Shown here in pieces: positions 1 through 6,825 of a DNA stretch of 26,003 bases. Position numbers and translations under genes: made by a program. This stretch comes from a virus, in IMG/VR virus record IMGVR_UViG_3300021961_007851, positions 1-26,003 of that record, one strand, 5' to 3'. Position 1 is the stretch's first letter. The number at the start of each line of letters is the position of its first letter. The notes below the pieces were generated by a model. That model did no database searches. It saw only the letters and a program-made list of their open reading frames with translations, and had not been told where the DNA came from.

Positions 1-1694
1 CTGCTGTTGAACAAGCATGTTACTTAATTGATTATCCAATAAAATCAAACAGTTTATTCCCACATATCAATTCACAAGAACAAGAAAATAAATTCATTGA
101 TCTTGTAATTCGAGCATATAATGATCCATATCTTCATCAACAAAAGATGTATTATTGTAATATCATCAAAGATATTTGCGGATGGGATTCGGTTGCATTA
201 CAATGGAAACAACATTTCTATAGAAAATTAAATCAATTCCTTTCCATTGAAGAATATAGAAAGGTTCATCAAATCAATCATGAAGTACATAAGATTTTTG
301 GTAGAAGATTCAGTAATAAAGAAGAATGGGTTGAACCTAAGAATCCAGAACAAAAAATAGTAATCATTAGTACATTATATAATGCAGAAAATTATATCGA
401 GAAATGTATATCATCTGTAGCATCTCAGGATTATAATAATTACTCTCATATCATCATCAATGATTGTTCAACCGATAATTCTAAAGAAATAATAGAGAGG
501 TTGATAAATTCATTTCCAAAAGAATTGAAAGATAAATTCATTCTTTTGAATAGAGAAAAGAATGAAGGTGCGGTTTATAATCAGATCATGAGTATTCGTG
601 ATCCATTCATTCAAGATGATGATATCATCATGATTCTCGATGGTGATGATTGGTTGGTGAATGAACCTGATATTTTTGATTTTTATAATAACCTATATCA
701 TAAAGATATTGAGTTCAGTTATGGATCATGTTGGTCCTTGGTTGATAATATTCCATTGATCTCTCAACCCTATCCTGAGAAGATTAGAAAATCAAAGAAA
801 TATAGAGAACATAAATTTAATTGGGGAATACCTTATACCCATTTGAGAACATTTAGAAAGAGGTTGATCAATAAGATCGATGATTCCGTTTTCTTGGATG
901 AGAATGGTGAATGGTTTAGAGCGGGTGGTGATGTTGCAACCTTCTATAATATCATTGAGCAAGCGGATCCCGATAAGGTAAAATGTGTTTCAAAGATTGT
1001 TTACAATTATAATGATATGAACCCGTTGAATGATTATAAGGTTAATTCTGAAGAGCAGAATAAGAATTCAAAATTTATAAATGAAGGTGTTGTGAAGATG
1101 GGTAAAAAGAAAATATTGATCGCTATTCCTACAGCAAAATATATCGAGTGTGAAACATTTAAATCAATCTATGATTTGCAAATCCCAGATGATTGTGAAG
1201 TAAATTTCCAATACTTCTATGGTTACCAAATAGATCAAGTAAGAAATTTGATAGCGCATTGGGCAGGAGGTTATGATTATTTGTTTTCTGTTGATAGCGA
1301 TATGAAATTTACACCTGATACATTAGTTAAATTGCTGAACCATGATAAAGATATAGTAAGCGGATTATACATTCAAAGAAACCAAAACCATATTTTAGAA
1401 GTATACAAAGCAAATGATTCTGGAGGAAACACTAATATTCCATATGATGAAATCAAAGATAAAGGATTAGTTGAAATAGAAGCTTGTGGGTTTGGATGCG
1501 TTTTGATAAAATCAGAAGTGTTAAGAAAAATAGGTTATCCTCAATTCGTTTATAAATCAGCAATAGATCATAAAGATACTATATCAGAGGACATCTATTT
1601 TTCAAGAAAAGCTAAAGAGAATGGATTTAAAATATTTGCAGATACTTCTATACTATGTGATCACATAGGCTCAACGACTTACAGGGTGAAATAA
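1..1694 (+). CDS. Multidomain glycosyltransferase, 5' end outside the window
   Basis: Transfers sugars, probably building a surface glycan or decorating a phage or host molecule. The frame is open to the left edge (first full codon at base 3), so ATG 147 is an internal Met and 563 residues are visible. The first ~75 residues (AVEQACYLIDYP... to GWDSVALQWKQHFYRKL) resemble the C-terminal end of a GT-B enzyme. From about base 355 a GT-A family-2 domain follows, with VIISTLYNAENYIEKC, IINDCSTDNS and ILDGDDW (acidic metal/nucleotide-sugar motif). From base 1098 a further GT-A-like domain begins (KKILIAIPTAKYIE) with FSVDSDMKFTPDTLVKLL as its DxD-like site. It ends in TAA overlapping the ATG of the next gene by one base, so the two are probably co-translated. 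The GT-A assignment is firm, the GT-B remnant is tentative, and the substrate is unknown. Confidence 0.85.
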   Translation, partial: AVEQACYLIDYPIKSNSLFPHINSQEQENKFIDLVIRAYNDPYLHQQKMYYCNIIKDICGWDSVALQWKQHFYRKLNQFLSIEEYRKVHQINHEVHKIFGRRFSNKEEWVEPKNPEQKIVIISTLYNAENYIEKCISSVASQDYNNYSHIIINDCSTDNSKEIIERLINSFPKELKDKFILLNREKNEGAVYNQIMSIRDPFIQDDDIIMILDGDDWLVNEPDIFDFYNNLYHKDIEFSYGSCWSLVDNIPLISQPYPEKIRKSKKYREHKFNWGIPYTHLRTFRKRLINKIDDSVFLDENGEWFRAGGDVATFYNIIEQADPDKVKCVSKIVYNYNDMNPLNDYKVNSEEQNKNSKFINEGVVKMGKKKILIAIPTAKYIECETFKSIYDLQIPDDCEVNFQYFYGYQIDQVRNLIAHWAGGYDYLFSVDSDMKFTPDTLVKLLNHDKDIVSGLYIQRNQNHILEVYKANDSGGNTNIPYDEIKDKGLVEIEACGFGCVLIKSEVLRKIGYPQFVYKSAIDHKDTISEDIYFSRKAKENGFKIFADTSILCDHIGSTTYRVK

Positions 1695-2407
1695 TGGAAC
1701 CAATTTACAATCAAGAAACAGCACAGAAAGAATTTATTCTTCATGGAGAAGATTGGATTTTACGTAAATTAAACGGACAACTAACCACAATATTTGATGT
1801 AGGTTGTAATATTGGAGAATGGACTAGACTAGCCAGATCTATACATCCAGAAACAAATATTCATATGTTTGAAGTTGTTCCTGATACATTTGAAAATATG
1901 AAAAAGAACATAACACTGGATGATAAAATGTTTGCCAACCCATTTGGTCTTTCATCGGAAGCTGGAACACTAGCAATGAAGTACAAACCTTCTTATAGCG
2001 CAGTCAGTACGTGCCTTAAGATGTTGAGAGTTGATGACTCAGAACATAGAACTGGACTAGTCTTTAAAGGCGATGACTACGTTGAAAGCAGAATGATTGA
2101 TAGGATCAACTATTTAAAAGTTGATGTGGAAGGTGCTGAGAAGATGGTGTTCGAAGGATTTACCAATACACTAAAACAAAACAAAATTGATATAATTCAA
2201 TTTGAATATGGATACGCCTGTATATTAACTAAATGGCTATTAGTTGATGCGTATGAACTATTAAGACCGTATGGATTCATACTTGGTAAATTTAGTAATG
2301 ATAAGATCGATTTTCATGAATATGCATTATGGAGAGAAGATTTTCAAGGACCAGACTATTTCGCAGTCCACGAATCTAGAAAAGACTTAATAGATTTATT
2401 ACGTTAA
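1694..2407 (+). CDS. FkbM-family SAM-dependent methyltransferase
   Basis: A 237-residue class I methyltransferase that would transfer a methyl group from S-adenosylmethionine, typically to a sugar or other small hydroxyl substrate in the FkbM family. The SAM-binding motif I is IFDVGCNIGEWTRLA (residues 33-47), followed by the acidic end of strand 2 in HMFEVVPDTFENMKKN (57-72). The FkbM hallmark LKVDVEGAEKMVFEGF sits at 141-156. Its ATG shares one base with the stop of the glycosyltransferase (TAATG), so glycan assembly with O-methyl capping is a reasonable reading of the pair. The stop codon lies in the palindrome TTAA, which also holds the stop of the opposing gene at 2404. The family call is strong; the substrate is not visible. 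Confidence 0.88.
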   Translation: MEPIYNQETAQKEFILHGEDWILRKLNGQLTTIFDVGCNIGEWTRLARSIHPETNIHMFEVVPDTFENMKKNITLDDKMFANPFGLSSEAGTLAMKYKPSYSAVSTCLKMLRVDDSEHRTGLVFKGDDYVESRMIDRINYLKVDVEGAEKMVFEGFTNTLKQNKIDIIQFEYGYACILTKWLLVDAYELLRPYGFILGKFSNDKIDFHEYALWREDFQGPDYFAVHESRKDLIDLLR

Positions 2408-2661
2408 AAAGTACCGCAATCAATGTCACCAGATATAAGCTCATATGTCATAGGTTTGATTTCATAAATCTGAGTAGCTGAATTGTAAATCAATGTAGCA
2501 TTGTTTGATAAGTCTACGGCTTCAACGTCGTTGATATTTTGTAACGCAGCAATTTGGATTACTTGATTTTTTAAAGTAATTGGCGATGATGTAGTAAGAA
2601 CACCACCAAAATTATTTACTTTAACGTTCTGTCTATGCTGCTCGCCTAATACTACTTTCAT
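2404..2661 (-). CDS. Small protein of unknown function, coupled to the BppU-like gene
   Basis: An 85-residue protein starting MKVVLGEQHRQNV that I do not recognise. It is short, has no cysteine pair or membrane segment, and looks like a small beta-rich domain (alternating hydrophobic stretches such as QVIQIAALQNI and ATLIYNSATQIYEI). The ATG overlaps the TGA of the upstream gene in ATGA (2658-2661), so translation is probably coupled and the two products may act together. In phages a downstream partner of a BppU-like domain protein is often another virion component, but that is inference. The stop shares the TTAA palindrome at 2404-2407 with the convergent methyltransferase. The gene is probably real because of its coupling. 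Confidence 0.6.
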   Translation of the reverse strand: MKVVLGEQHRQNVKVNNFGGVLTTSSPITLKNQVIQIAALQNINDVEAVDLSNNATLIYNSATQIYEIKPMTYELISGDIDCGTF

Positions 2662-2984
2662 CTAGTTACTTCCGGAGTAATAGTAACGATTCCTTCTAGT
2701 ATCCTAGAGACTACTCCGGCTAATGTTAATTCACAATCATACACATAACGACCAGCAACCATGTTTGCAGTTGCGTTTGCAGTCAATGCAAGAGTCACTT
2801 TACCAGCAGCTTCATCGATTGATACTGTAAAAGAAACTGAATTTGAAGAGGTATAGTGCTTGCGTATCTGAGCAGCACCAGCATAACCAGAAAGATCCAT
2901 TGCCGCCCCATCATCGTCAGTGACAGTGATGGTTGTACTGAAGTTACTTCCTTGGTCTACAACTAAGTTTGCTTTAGTAGCCAT
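2658..2984 (-). CDS. Small BppU-N-like virion domain protein
   Basis: A 108-residue protein with the layout of the N-terminal beta-sandwich found in phage baseplate/tail proteins of the BppU type. It has an opening strand with a DQGSNFSTTITVTDDDG turn, then the signature MDLSGYAGAAQIRKHY (residues 29-44), and a C-terminal strand pair ending RILEGIVTITPEVTR. Here the domain stands alone with no receptor-binding extension. It is the first gene after a 152-base gap that carries an exact TATAAATA late promoter 29 bases upstream of the ATG, so it is probably a late, virion-associated product. The downstream 85-residue gene overlaps it by 4 bases. The BppU-like call rests on the DLSGYxxxxQIRK pattern only. 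Confidence 0.6.
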   Translation of the reverse strand: MATKANLVVDQGSNFSTTITVTDDDGAAMDLSGYAGAAQIRKHYTSSNSVSFTVSIDEAAGKVTLALTANATANMVAGRYVYDCELTLAGVVSRILEGIVTITPEVTR

Positions 2985-3012
2985 TTAGTTACTCTGTTTT
3001 ATTACTTTTTAT

Positions 3013-3020
3013 TATTTATA
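3013..3020 (-). promoter_or_regulatory. T4-type late promoter TATAAATA
   Basis: On the minus strand this reads TATAAATA, an exact match to the T4 late promoter consensus recognised by the gp55 sigma-like factor. It lies in an intergenic gap, 29 bases before the ATG at 2984. That leaves room for a short leader after the usual start ~12 bases downstream. In sequence this AT-rich the octamer is expected several times per strand by chance, so the intergenic position is what supports this copy. Confidence 0.6.
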
Positions 3021-3074
3021 ATCTTCCCCACCTAATCTTCAACCAAATTCGTTCATGAATATAGTAGTCTAAAC

Positions 3075-3140
3075 TTAAAAGAAGATGCAAAATTGCACTA
3101 AAAATAGTACTTTCACCGATATCATTTGTGTAGTCTTCAT
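3075..3140 (-). CDS. Possible 21-residue hydrophobic peptide coupled to the methyltransferase
   Basis: An ATG overlaps the TGA of the methyltransferase gene in ATGA (3137-3140). It opens a 21-codon frame reading MKTTQMISVKVLF then LVQFCIFF, ending TAA at 3075-3077. The peptide is strongly hydrophobic and could be a membrane micropeptide. The start would need coupled re-initiation, since no separate ribosome binding site is seen. Frames this short arise easily by chance, so I list it only as possible. Confidence 0.2.
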   Translation of the reverse strand: MKTTQMISVKVLFLVQFCIFF

Positions 3141-3928
3141 GATACACCGTTCAATTTTAATAATGTTTTCAAAGCTAATGATCCGCCATGAATAACATAT
3201 GTTTTCATGTCTATGATATTTATATCATGTTTATCTAAAAAAATTTTTAAAGATTTTTCATTCCATTGATTTAGATGTTCATCACAAACATTTGGTGCGA
3301 GTGGGTACTCTTCTTTATATGGAACTTCTAAGTATAAAAAAGACTGAGAATGCATATGAGTCTTTAACTGTTCAATTAAACTAGAAGGATCTGACTTATG
3401 TTCTAAAACATGAGCACAAATTATAAAATCAAAAAGTTTATCAATTGAATCTAGATGTTTTACTCCATCTATTAATATTGGCCGTCCTATATCATAAACA
3501 TATCTATCTGCATGCTTAAGACTTGAAGGAATCATATCACCCGTATCACCACCAAAATCGAGTACTGAATTAATTTTTGAAAAAGATACATGTTTTTGCG
3601 CTAAAGACTGAATCGCAAATTGTCTTTTTTTAATATACAACATCGATTCAAAAATAATTTTTAATCCTTTATAAAAAGGAGTGCATATATCTCTTTGTTT
3701 ATTATACGTTTCATCTCTATATCCAGTATAATAATTTATTTCTTCTTGTTCAGTTAGTCTAAGACCACTAAAAATTAAAGAACAGTTATTACATACGCAT
3801 TTTTCATTATCTATATCTGCTCCTGGATCTATTCCAAACGATCTCCACACCATTATACGTGTCAATGATCCAGGCTCTTTTGATATATCTTTTGATTCAC
3901 ATGAAGGACAGTAATCAATTTTTACCAT
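3137..3928 (-). CDS. Class I SAM methyltransferase with N-terminal zinc ribbon
   Basis: A 263-residue SAM-dependent methyltransferase. Residues 7-49 form a likely zinc ribbon (CPSC at 7-10, CVCNNC at 44-49), as in sugar C-methyltransferases and other enzymes of the Methyltransf_13/Methyltransf_23 type. Motif I is VLDFGGDTGDM (122-132). The strand-4 region is FDFIICAHVLEHKSDP (166-181), followed by FLYLEVPYKEEYPL (197-210) and DEHLNQWNEKSL (217-228). Members with this architecture methylate nucleotide sugars or small metabolites; the substrate here is unknown. It lies 111 bases downstream of the TauD-like gene, past an AT-rich hairpin. The ATG at 3928 follows AAGGAATGGAAAAAGCAT on the minus strand, a weak ribosome binding site. 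The family call is strong. Confidence 0.85.
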   Translation of the reverse strand: MVKIDYCPSCESKDISKEPGSLTRIMVWRSFGIDPGADIDNEKCVCNNCSLIFSGLRLTEQEEINYYTGYRDETYNKQRDICTPFYKGLKIIFESMLYIKKRQFAIQSLAQKHVSFSKINSVLDFGGDTGDMIPSSLKHADRYVYDIGRPILIDGVKHLDSIDKLFDFIICAHVLEHKSDPSSLIEQLKTHMHSQSFLYLEVPYKEEYPLAPNVCDEHLNQWNEKSLKIFLDKHDINIIDMKTYVIHGGSLALKTLLKLNGVS

Positions 3929-4010
3929 ATGCTTTTTCCATTCCTTCCATAGCTTTCTTCAAAAGATCTAGTCTAATAAGTTTCTTTATATTTAGAAAGA
4001 TATAAAATCT

Positions 4011-4033
4011 TTTTAATTATGTTATAATTAAAA
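4011..4033 (-). terminator. AT-only perfect hairpin after the TauD-like gene
   Basis: A perfect 10-base inverted repeat (TTTTAATTAT and ATAATTAAAA) with a 3-base loop lies 7 bases beyond the stop of the TauD-like gene on the minus strand. A weaker stem-loop, AAAGAT/ATCTTT, follows. With no G-C pairs and no clean U-run it is a poor classical terminator. It may instead protect the 3' end of the mRNA or mark a processing site. Confidence 0.35.
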
Positions 4034-4039
4034 TGAAAA

Positions 4040-4984
4040 TCAAGTTTTCGAAACATTATTTTTTTCAAAGTTGAATATCAATCTATGAAGGAGTCTATCT
4101 TCATCTTCATAAGGATCTCTAGCATGTTGTGTGCAGACTGTATCAAATAATACAACATCTCCATCATCCCAATAATGACTATACTTATATTTATCTTTCA
4201 CTATAATGGATTCTAACCATTGAGAAATTTGAATACTTTCTCTTAAAGATTTTCCTTTAAAATATAACAACGTATTGTATTCAAACGCAAATCCTGGGAT
4301 ACCCATGATAGAATTTTGAATAAGAGGTTTATCAACATTATTATAATGATCATCTGTGAAATTTAAAAAGATTTCTTTATAAGTTAAATTAGGATAATCT
4401 TTAGTTTCATCACTTCTTGTTCTGTTTGTTACACCGGTGATAATTCTTTTCTTTTCTTTTTTTAATTCTTTCTGAACTGTTTCATAAAGCTTTTCGTTTT
4501 TATACTCATAAACCAAAGAATCTACAAATTTTTTATCTTCAGAAGAAAGTAAAGAATATTGAGTTACCGTTTCTAAAATATAAGTAACAGATTTGACTGT
4601 ATTTTGGCCATGTAATGCTAAAATTCTATAGGGATAAACAAATGCTGGAGTATCCCTATGCCAATTCAATTTTTCTTTTATAGGTACTATCCCCAGCTGT
4701 ATACCTAAATCATTTTTTTTACAATTTACTTTTAAAACACCTGGGTATTCATCATAAGATATATTTTTTATAAACTGATTAAATTCTTCAATTCCTTCAT
4801 TACCAAAAAAATGTTGTATAACTTTATCCATATTATTTAAAGTCAATATATCACACTGTTTAAATACATCCCAAAAACTTTCTAAAGTAAAAGCTTTCTT
4901 TTTTACAACTACAATAACGTTTTTCTTAAACGCTTCTTTAATTGCGTCTAAAGTAAATTCATTCAAAACAGCAACATAATCCAT
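4040..4984 (-). CDS. TauD/TfdA-like Fe(II)/2-oxoglutarate dioxygenase
   Basis: A 314-residue protein with the iron-binding facial triad of TauD/TfdA oxygenases. HRD sits at 109-111 in LNWHRDTPAFVYP, and the distal histidine is H287 in WDDGDVVLFDTVCTQHARD. R301 in RLLHRLIFNF is placed to bind 2-oxoglutarate, as in the RRxxHR end of TauD. Between them lies an inserted lysine-rich helical segment (about 165-185) and the conserved-looking GIPGFAFEYN (228-237). These enzymes hydroxylate small molecules, using O2 and 2-oxoglutarate; the substrate is not identifiable. A good ribosome binding site, AAGGTGAT, lies 7 bases before the ATG, just past the stop of the desaturase gene 17 bases upstream. The pair is therefore probably one transcription unit. 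Length is normal for the family. Confidence 0.85.
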   Translation of the reverse strand: MDYVAVLNEFTLDAIKEAFKKNVIVVVKKKAFTLESFWDVFKQCDILTLNNMDKVIQHFFGNEGIEEFNQFIKNISYDEYPGVLKVNCKKNDLGIQLGIVPIKEKLNWHRDTPAFVYPYRILALHGQNTVKSVTYILETVTQYSLLSSEDKKFVDSLVYEYKNEKLYETVQKELKKEKKRIITGVTNRTRSDETKDYPNLTYKEIFLNFTDDHYNNVDKPLIQNSIMGIPGFAFEYNTLLYFKGKSLRESIQISQWLESIIVKDKYKYSHYWDDGDVVLFDTVCTQHARDPYEDEDRLLHRLIFNFEKNNVSKT

Positions 4985-5001
4985 ACTGTATCACCTTATC
5001 C

Positions 5002-5754
5002 TTAACAAAATATTTTTTTTGATATGTTTCCTAATAAATCATATTCGTACCATTTTTTTCCTAAAACAGGATCATTTGGAAATTTATGATGATTATTTTG
5101 ATATCCTTCTCCAAACATAAGCCAACCAACTAACAAATTATTTTTACTGTTATCATTCGTTGGATAATTTACATATCCACTTTTGTGTGATAAAATAGCT
5201 ATACCATATCCTGTAGCAAACCAGATACAAACGATAGGTATTGCATAACAAATCATAAAATATTTTATACCCATCAATAATAAAAATGAAACATAAATCG
5301 CATGTATAAGCCAATATGCATTATGAAATCTTACCACTAATTTGTCATTAAAAAAATCTTTACCATATAGTAAACTTACATTATTTCGTTTGCGTAAAAT
5401 ATCCCAATATAGTAAAAATGTGTTTTTGAATAAAGGACTGTGGGGATCTTCTACCGTATCGCTTTTCTTGTGATGTTTCCTATGAGTCATAGCCCATTCT
5501 ATAGCACTACCTTGCCCGGCCAATGTTCCTAAAATAAGACCTATAAATTCTAGCCACTTTGGCATTTTCTTAAAACATCTATGAGAATAATGGCGATGAT
5601 GAATCAACGATATTCCTATAGCGCCAAATAGAAAATAAAAAATAAAAGAAAAAAGATAATAATTTAAAGGAAAATAAAAAAGTCCACCAATCACAATAAT
5701 ATGTAATATTGATAGATGTAATATTCTTAAGTATGGAGTAATTTTACTAAACAT
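5002..5754 (-). CDS. Membrane fatty-acid (acyl-lipid/acyl-CoA delta-9 type) desaturase
   Basis: A 250-residue integral membrane di-iron desaturase that would introduce a double bond into fatty acyl chains, using O2 and reductant from the host. Hydrophobic segments lie at about 11-50, 66-80, 146-165 and 166-190. The histidine boxes are HRHYSH (53-58) and HRKHH (91-95, in EWAMTHRKHHKKSDTVEDPH). The third is QNNHH (219-223, in FGEGYQNNHHKFP), where the usual first histidine is glutamine. It is slightly shorter than many delta-9 enzymes (~300 residues) but the core looks complete. The ATG overlaps the stop of the upstream gene by one base (TAATG), and a TauD-like dioxygenase follows 17 bases downstream. 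The family call is very secure; substrate and regiospecificity are not. In a phage late operon this is an auxiliary metabolic gene. Confidence 0.92.
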   Translation of the reverse strand: MFSKITPYLRILHLSILHIIVIGGLFYFPLNYYLFSFIFYFLFGAIGISLIHHRHYSHRCFKKMPKWLEFIGLILGTLAGQGSAIEWAMTHRKHHKKSDTVEDPHSPLFKNTFLLYWDILRKRNNVSLLYGKDFFNDKLVVRFHNAYWLIHAIYVSFLLLMGIKYFMICYAIPIVCIWFATGYGIAILSHKSGYVNYPTNDNSKNNLLVGWLMFGEGYQNNHHKFPNDPVLGKKWYEYDLLGNISKKIFC

Positions 5755-6344
5755 TAGTCAAACACCGCCAAAACTAAATTAGAATCGGCTGTAACATTTA
5801 TAGTTTTTTGTTCTTCTACTAAACACCAAGATCCAGTTTCAAATTGTATACCATCAATAACCATACTTGAATCTATATTATATACGTAAGTGTTTGCATC
5901 ACATGCTATGGATATAGATTGTTGTGGTTGTAAAATATAAGTTCTTCGCAAAGTTAATTTTTCTTCTGGTCTTATTGTAGTAGCGTAATTATATTGAAAA
6001 CAGGCCATCATAGTATTTTCTTCTTGAGGAATAGCATTAAAATTCATTGGTGCATCTAATGGCATAGGAGGAGTTGGATCGCCATTATTAGTCTGACCAT
6101 ATATCATTGAAGCAACTTCATCTACAGAAGAAAAGTCTCCCCTATAATGAGTCCTAGAATTAGACTCATTTCTTATCCACTCTAAAGAATCTTCACCATG
6201 AATATATTTCAAAGACCCGTTTAAAGTTATAGAAGCCTTTACAACTTTTAAATTTCTTCTACTTTCTTTTAATGAAGGCAACGGAAGATCAACATAATCA
6301 ACAGGATTATGTGTAGTTATAATAACATTAGGAAATTTCTTCAT
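5754..6344 (-). CDS. Unrecognised protein, weakly cupin-like C-terminus
   Basis: I place the start at ATG 6344 (196 residues, MKKFPNVIITTHNPVDYVD). The longer frame begins with TTG at 6362, inside the upstream gene; the ATG is separated from that gene's TAG by one base, which fits the tight packing here. No family is recognised with confidence. The middle is polar (RTHYRGDFSSVDEVASMIYG). The C-terminal ~60 residues form a run of short beta strands (SISIACDANTYVYNIDSS, VIDGIQFETGSWCLV, TINVTADSNLVLAVFD) reminiscent of one half of a cupin or other beta-roll. No metal-binding His set is evident. It overlaps the desaturase start by one base (TAATG), so the two are translationally linked. Confidence 0.65.
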   Translation of the reverse strand: MKKFPNVIITTHNPVDYVDLPLPSLKESRRNLKVVKASITLNGSLKYIHGEDSLEWIRNESNSRTHYRGDFSSVDEVASMIYGQTNNGDPTPPMPLDAPMNFNAIPQEENTMMACFQYNYATTIRPEEKLTLRRTYILQPQQSISIACDANTYVYNIDSSMVIDGIQFETGSWCLVEEQKTINVTADSNLVLAVFD

Positions 6345-6345
6345 A

Positions 6346-6816
6346 CTATATTTTATGAACAATAAATTTATCTGTATAGCCTTCCATGCCTAACGATTCA
6401 TTTTCAATACGCTCGATCGTAACTTCATAATTTTTTCCAGCAAGAGTTTTTAACTGTGGATTTTTAACTACAGTTTTCTTCTTTAAATATGTTTCAAACT
6501 GATCATCCGGATATAATAAAGATATTCGACGTATCAATTCATCTTCTGAAACAAAGTTATTGTTTTCATCGATTGGTATATCGACGCTATAAATTAAATC
6601 ATCATTTGGATTTTGTGTTGTTAACACTTTTTCTTTTTTGGGTATTTTTCGGCCATTCTTGTCTATATCTTCTCCCGGCACTTCAACCTCAACCATAAAA
6701 TCTTCAATAGTTTTTTGTTTTGTGTGTATTGGGCCGTGTTTATTAATGAATCTGACTTCAACTTGTCCACCGTCCAAGTCAACACTCTGTATTGAAAACA
6801 ATGCTACGTTACTCAT
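6346..6816 (-). CDS. Unrecognised 156-residue protein
   Basis: A charged, soluble-looking protein (MSNVALFSIQSVDLDGG) that I cannot assign. It begins with a beta-strand pair (FSIQSVDLDGGQVEVRFINKHG) and continues with a charged linker rich in Lys/Glu (VEVPGEDIDKNGRKIPKKEK). It ends with mixed helix and strand (EDELIRRISLLYPDDQFETYLKKK, given here in part). There is no signal peptide or membrane segment. The start is well supported: AGAGGA lies 6 bases before the ATG and overlaps the stop of the upstream adhesin gene. Position directly after a putative adhesin suggests an assembly factor, chaperone or minor virion protein, but nothing in the sequence proves this. Confidence 0.65.
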   Translation of the reverse strand: MSNVALFSIQSVDLDGGQVEVRFINKHGPIHTKQKTIEDFMVEVEVPGEDIDKNGRKIPKKEKVLTTQNPNDDLIYSVDIPIDENNNFVSEDELIRRISLLYPDDQFETYLKKKTVVKNPQLKTLAGKNYEVTIERIENESLGMEGYTDKFIVHKI

Positions 6817-6825
6817 ATATTCCTC

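Noticed and set aside
147-149. ATG 147 as the start of the glycosyltransferase
   Set aside because: The frame is open back to the left edge and the upstream residues continue the same domain, so this Met is internal.
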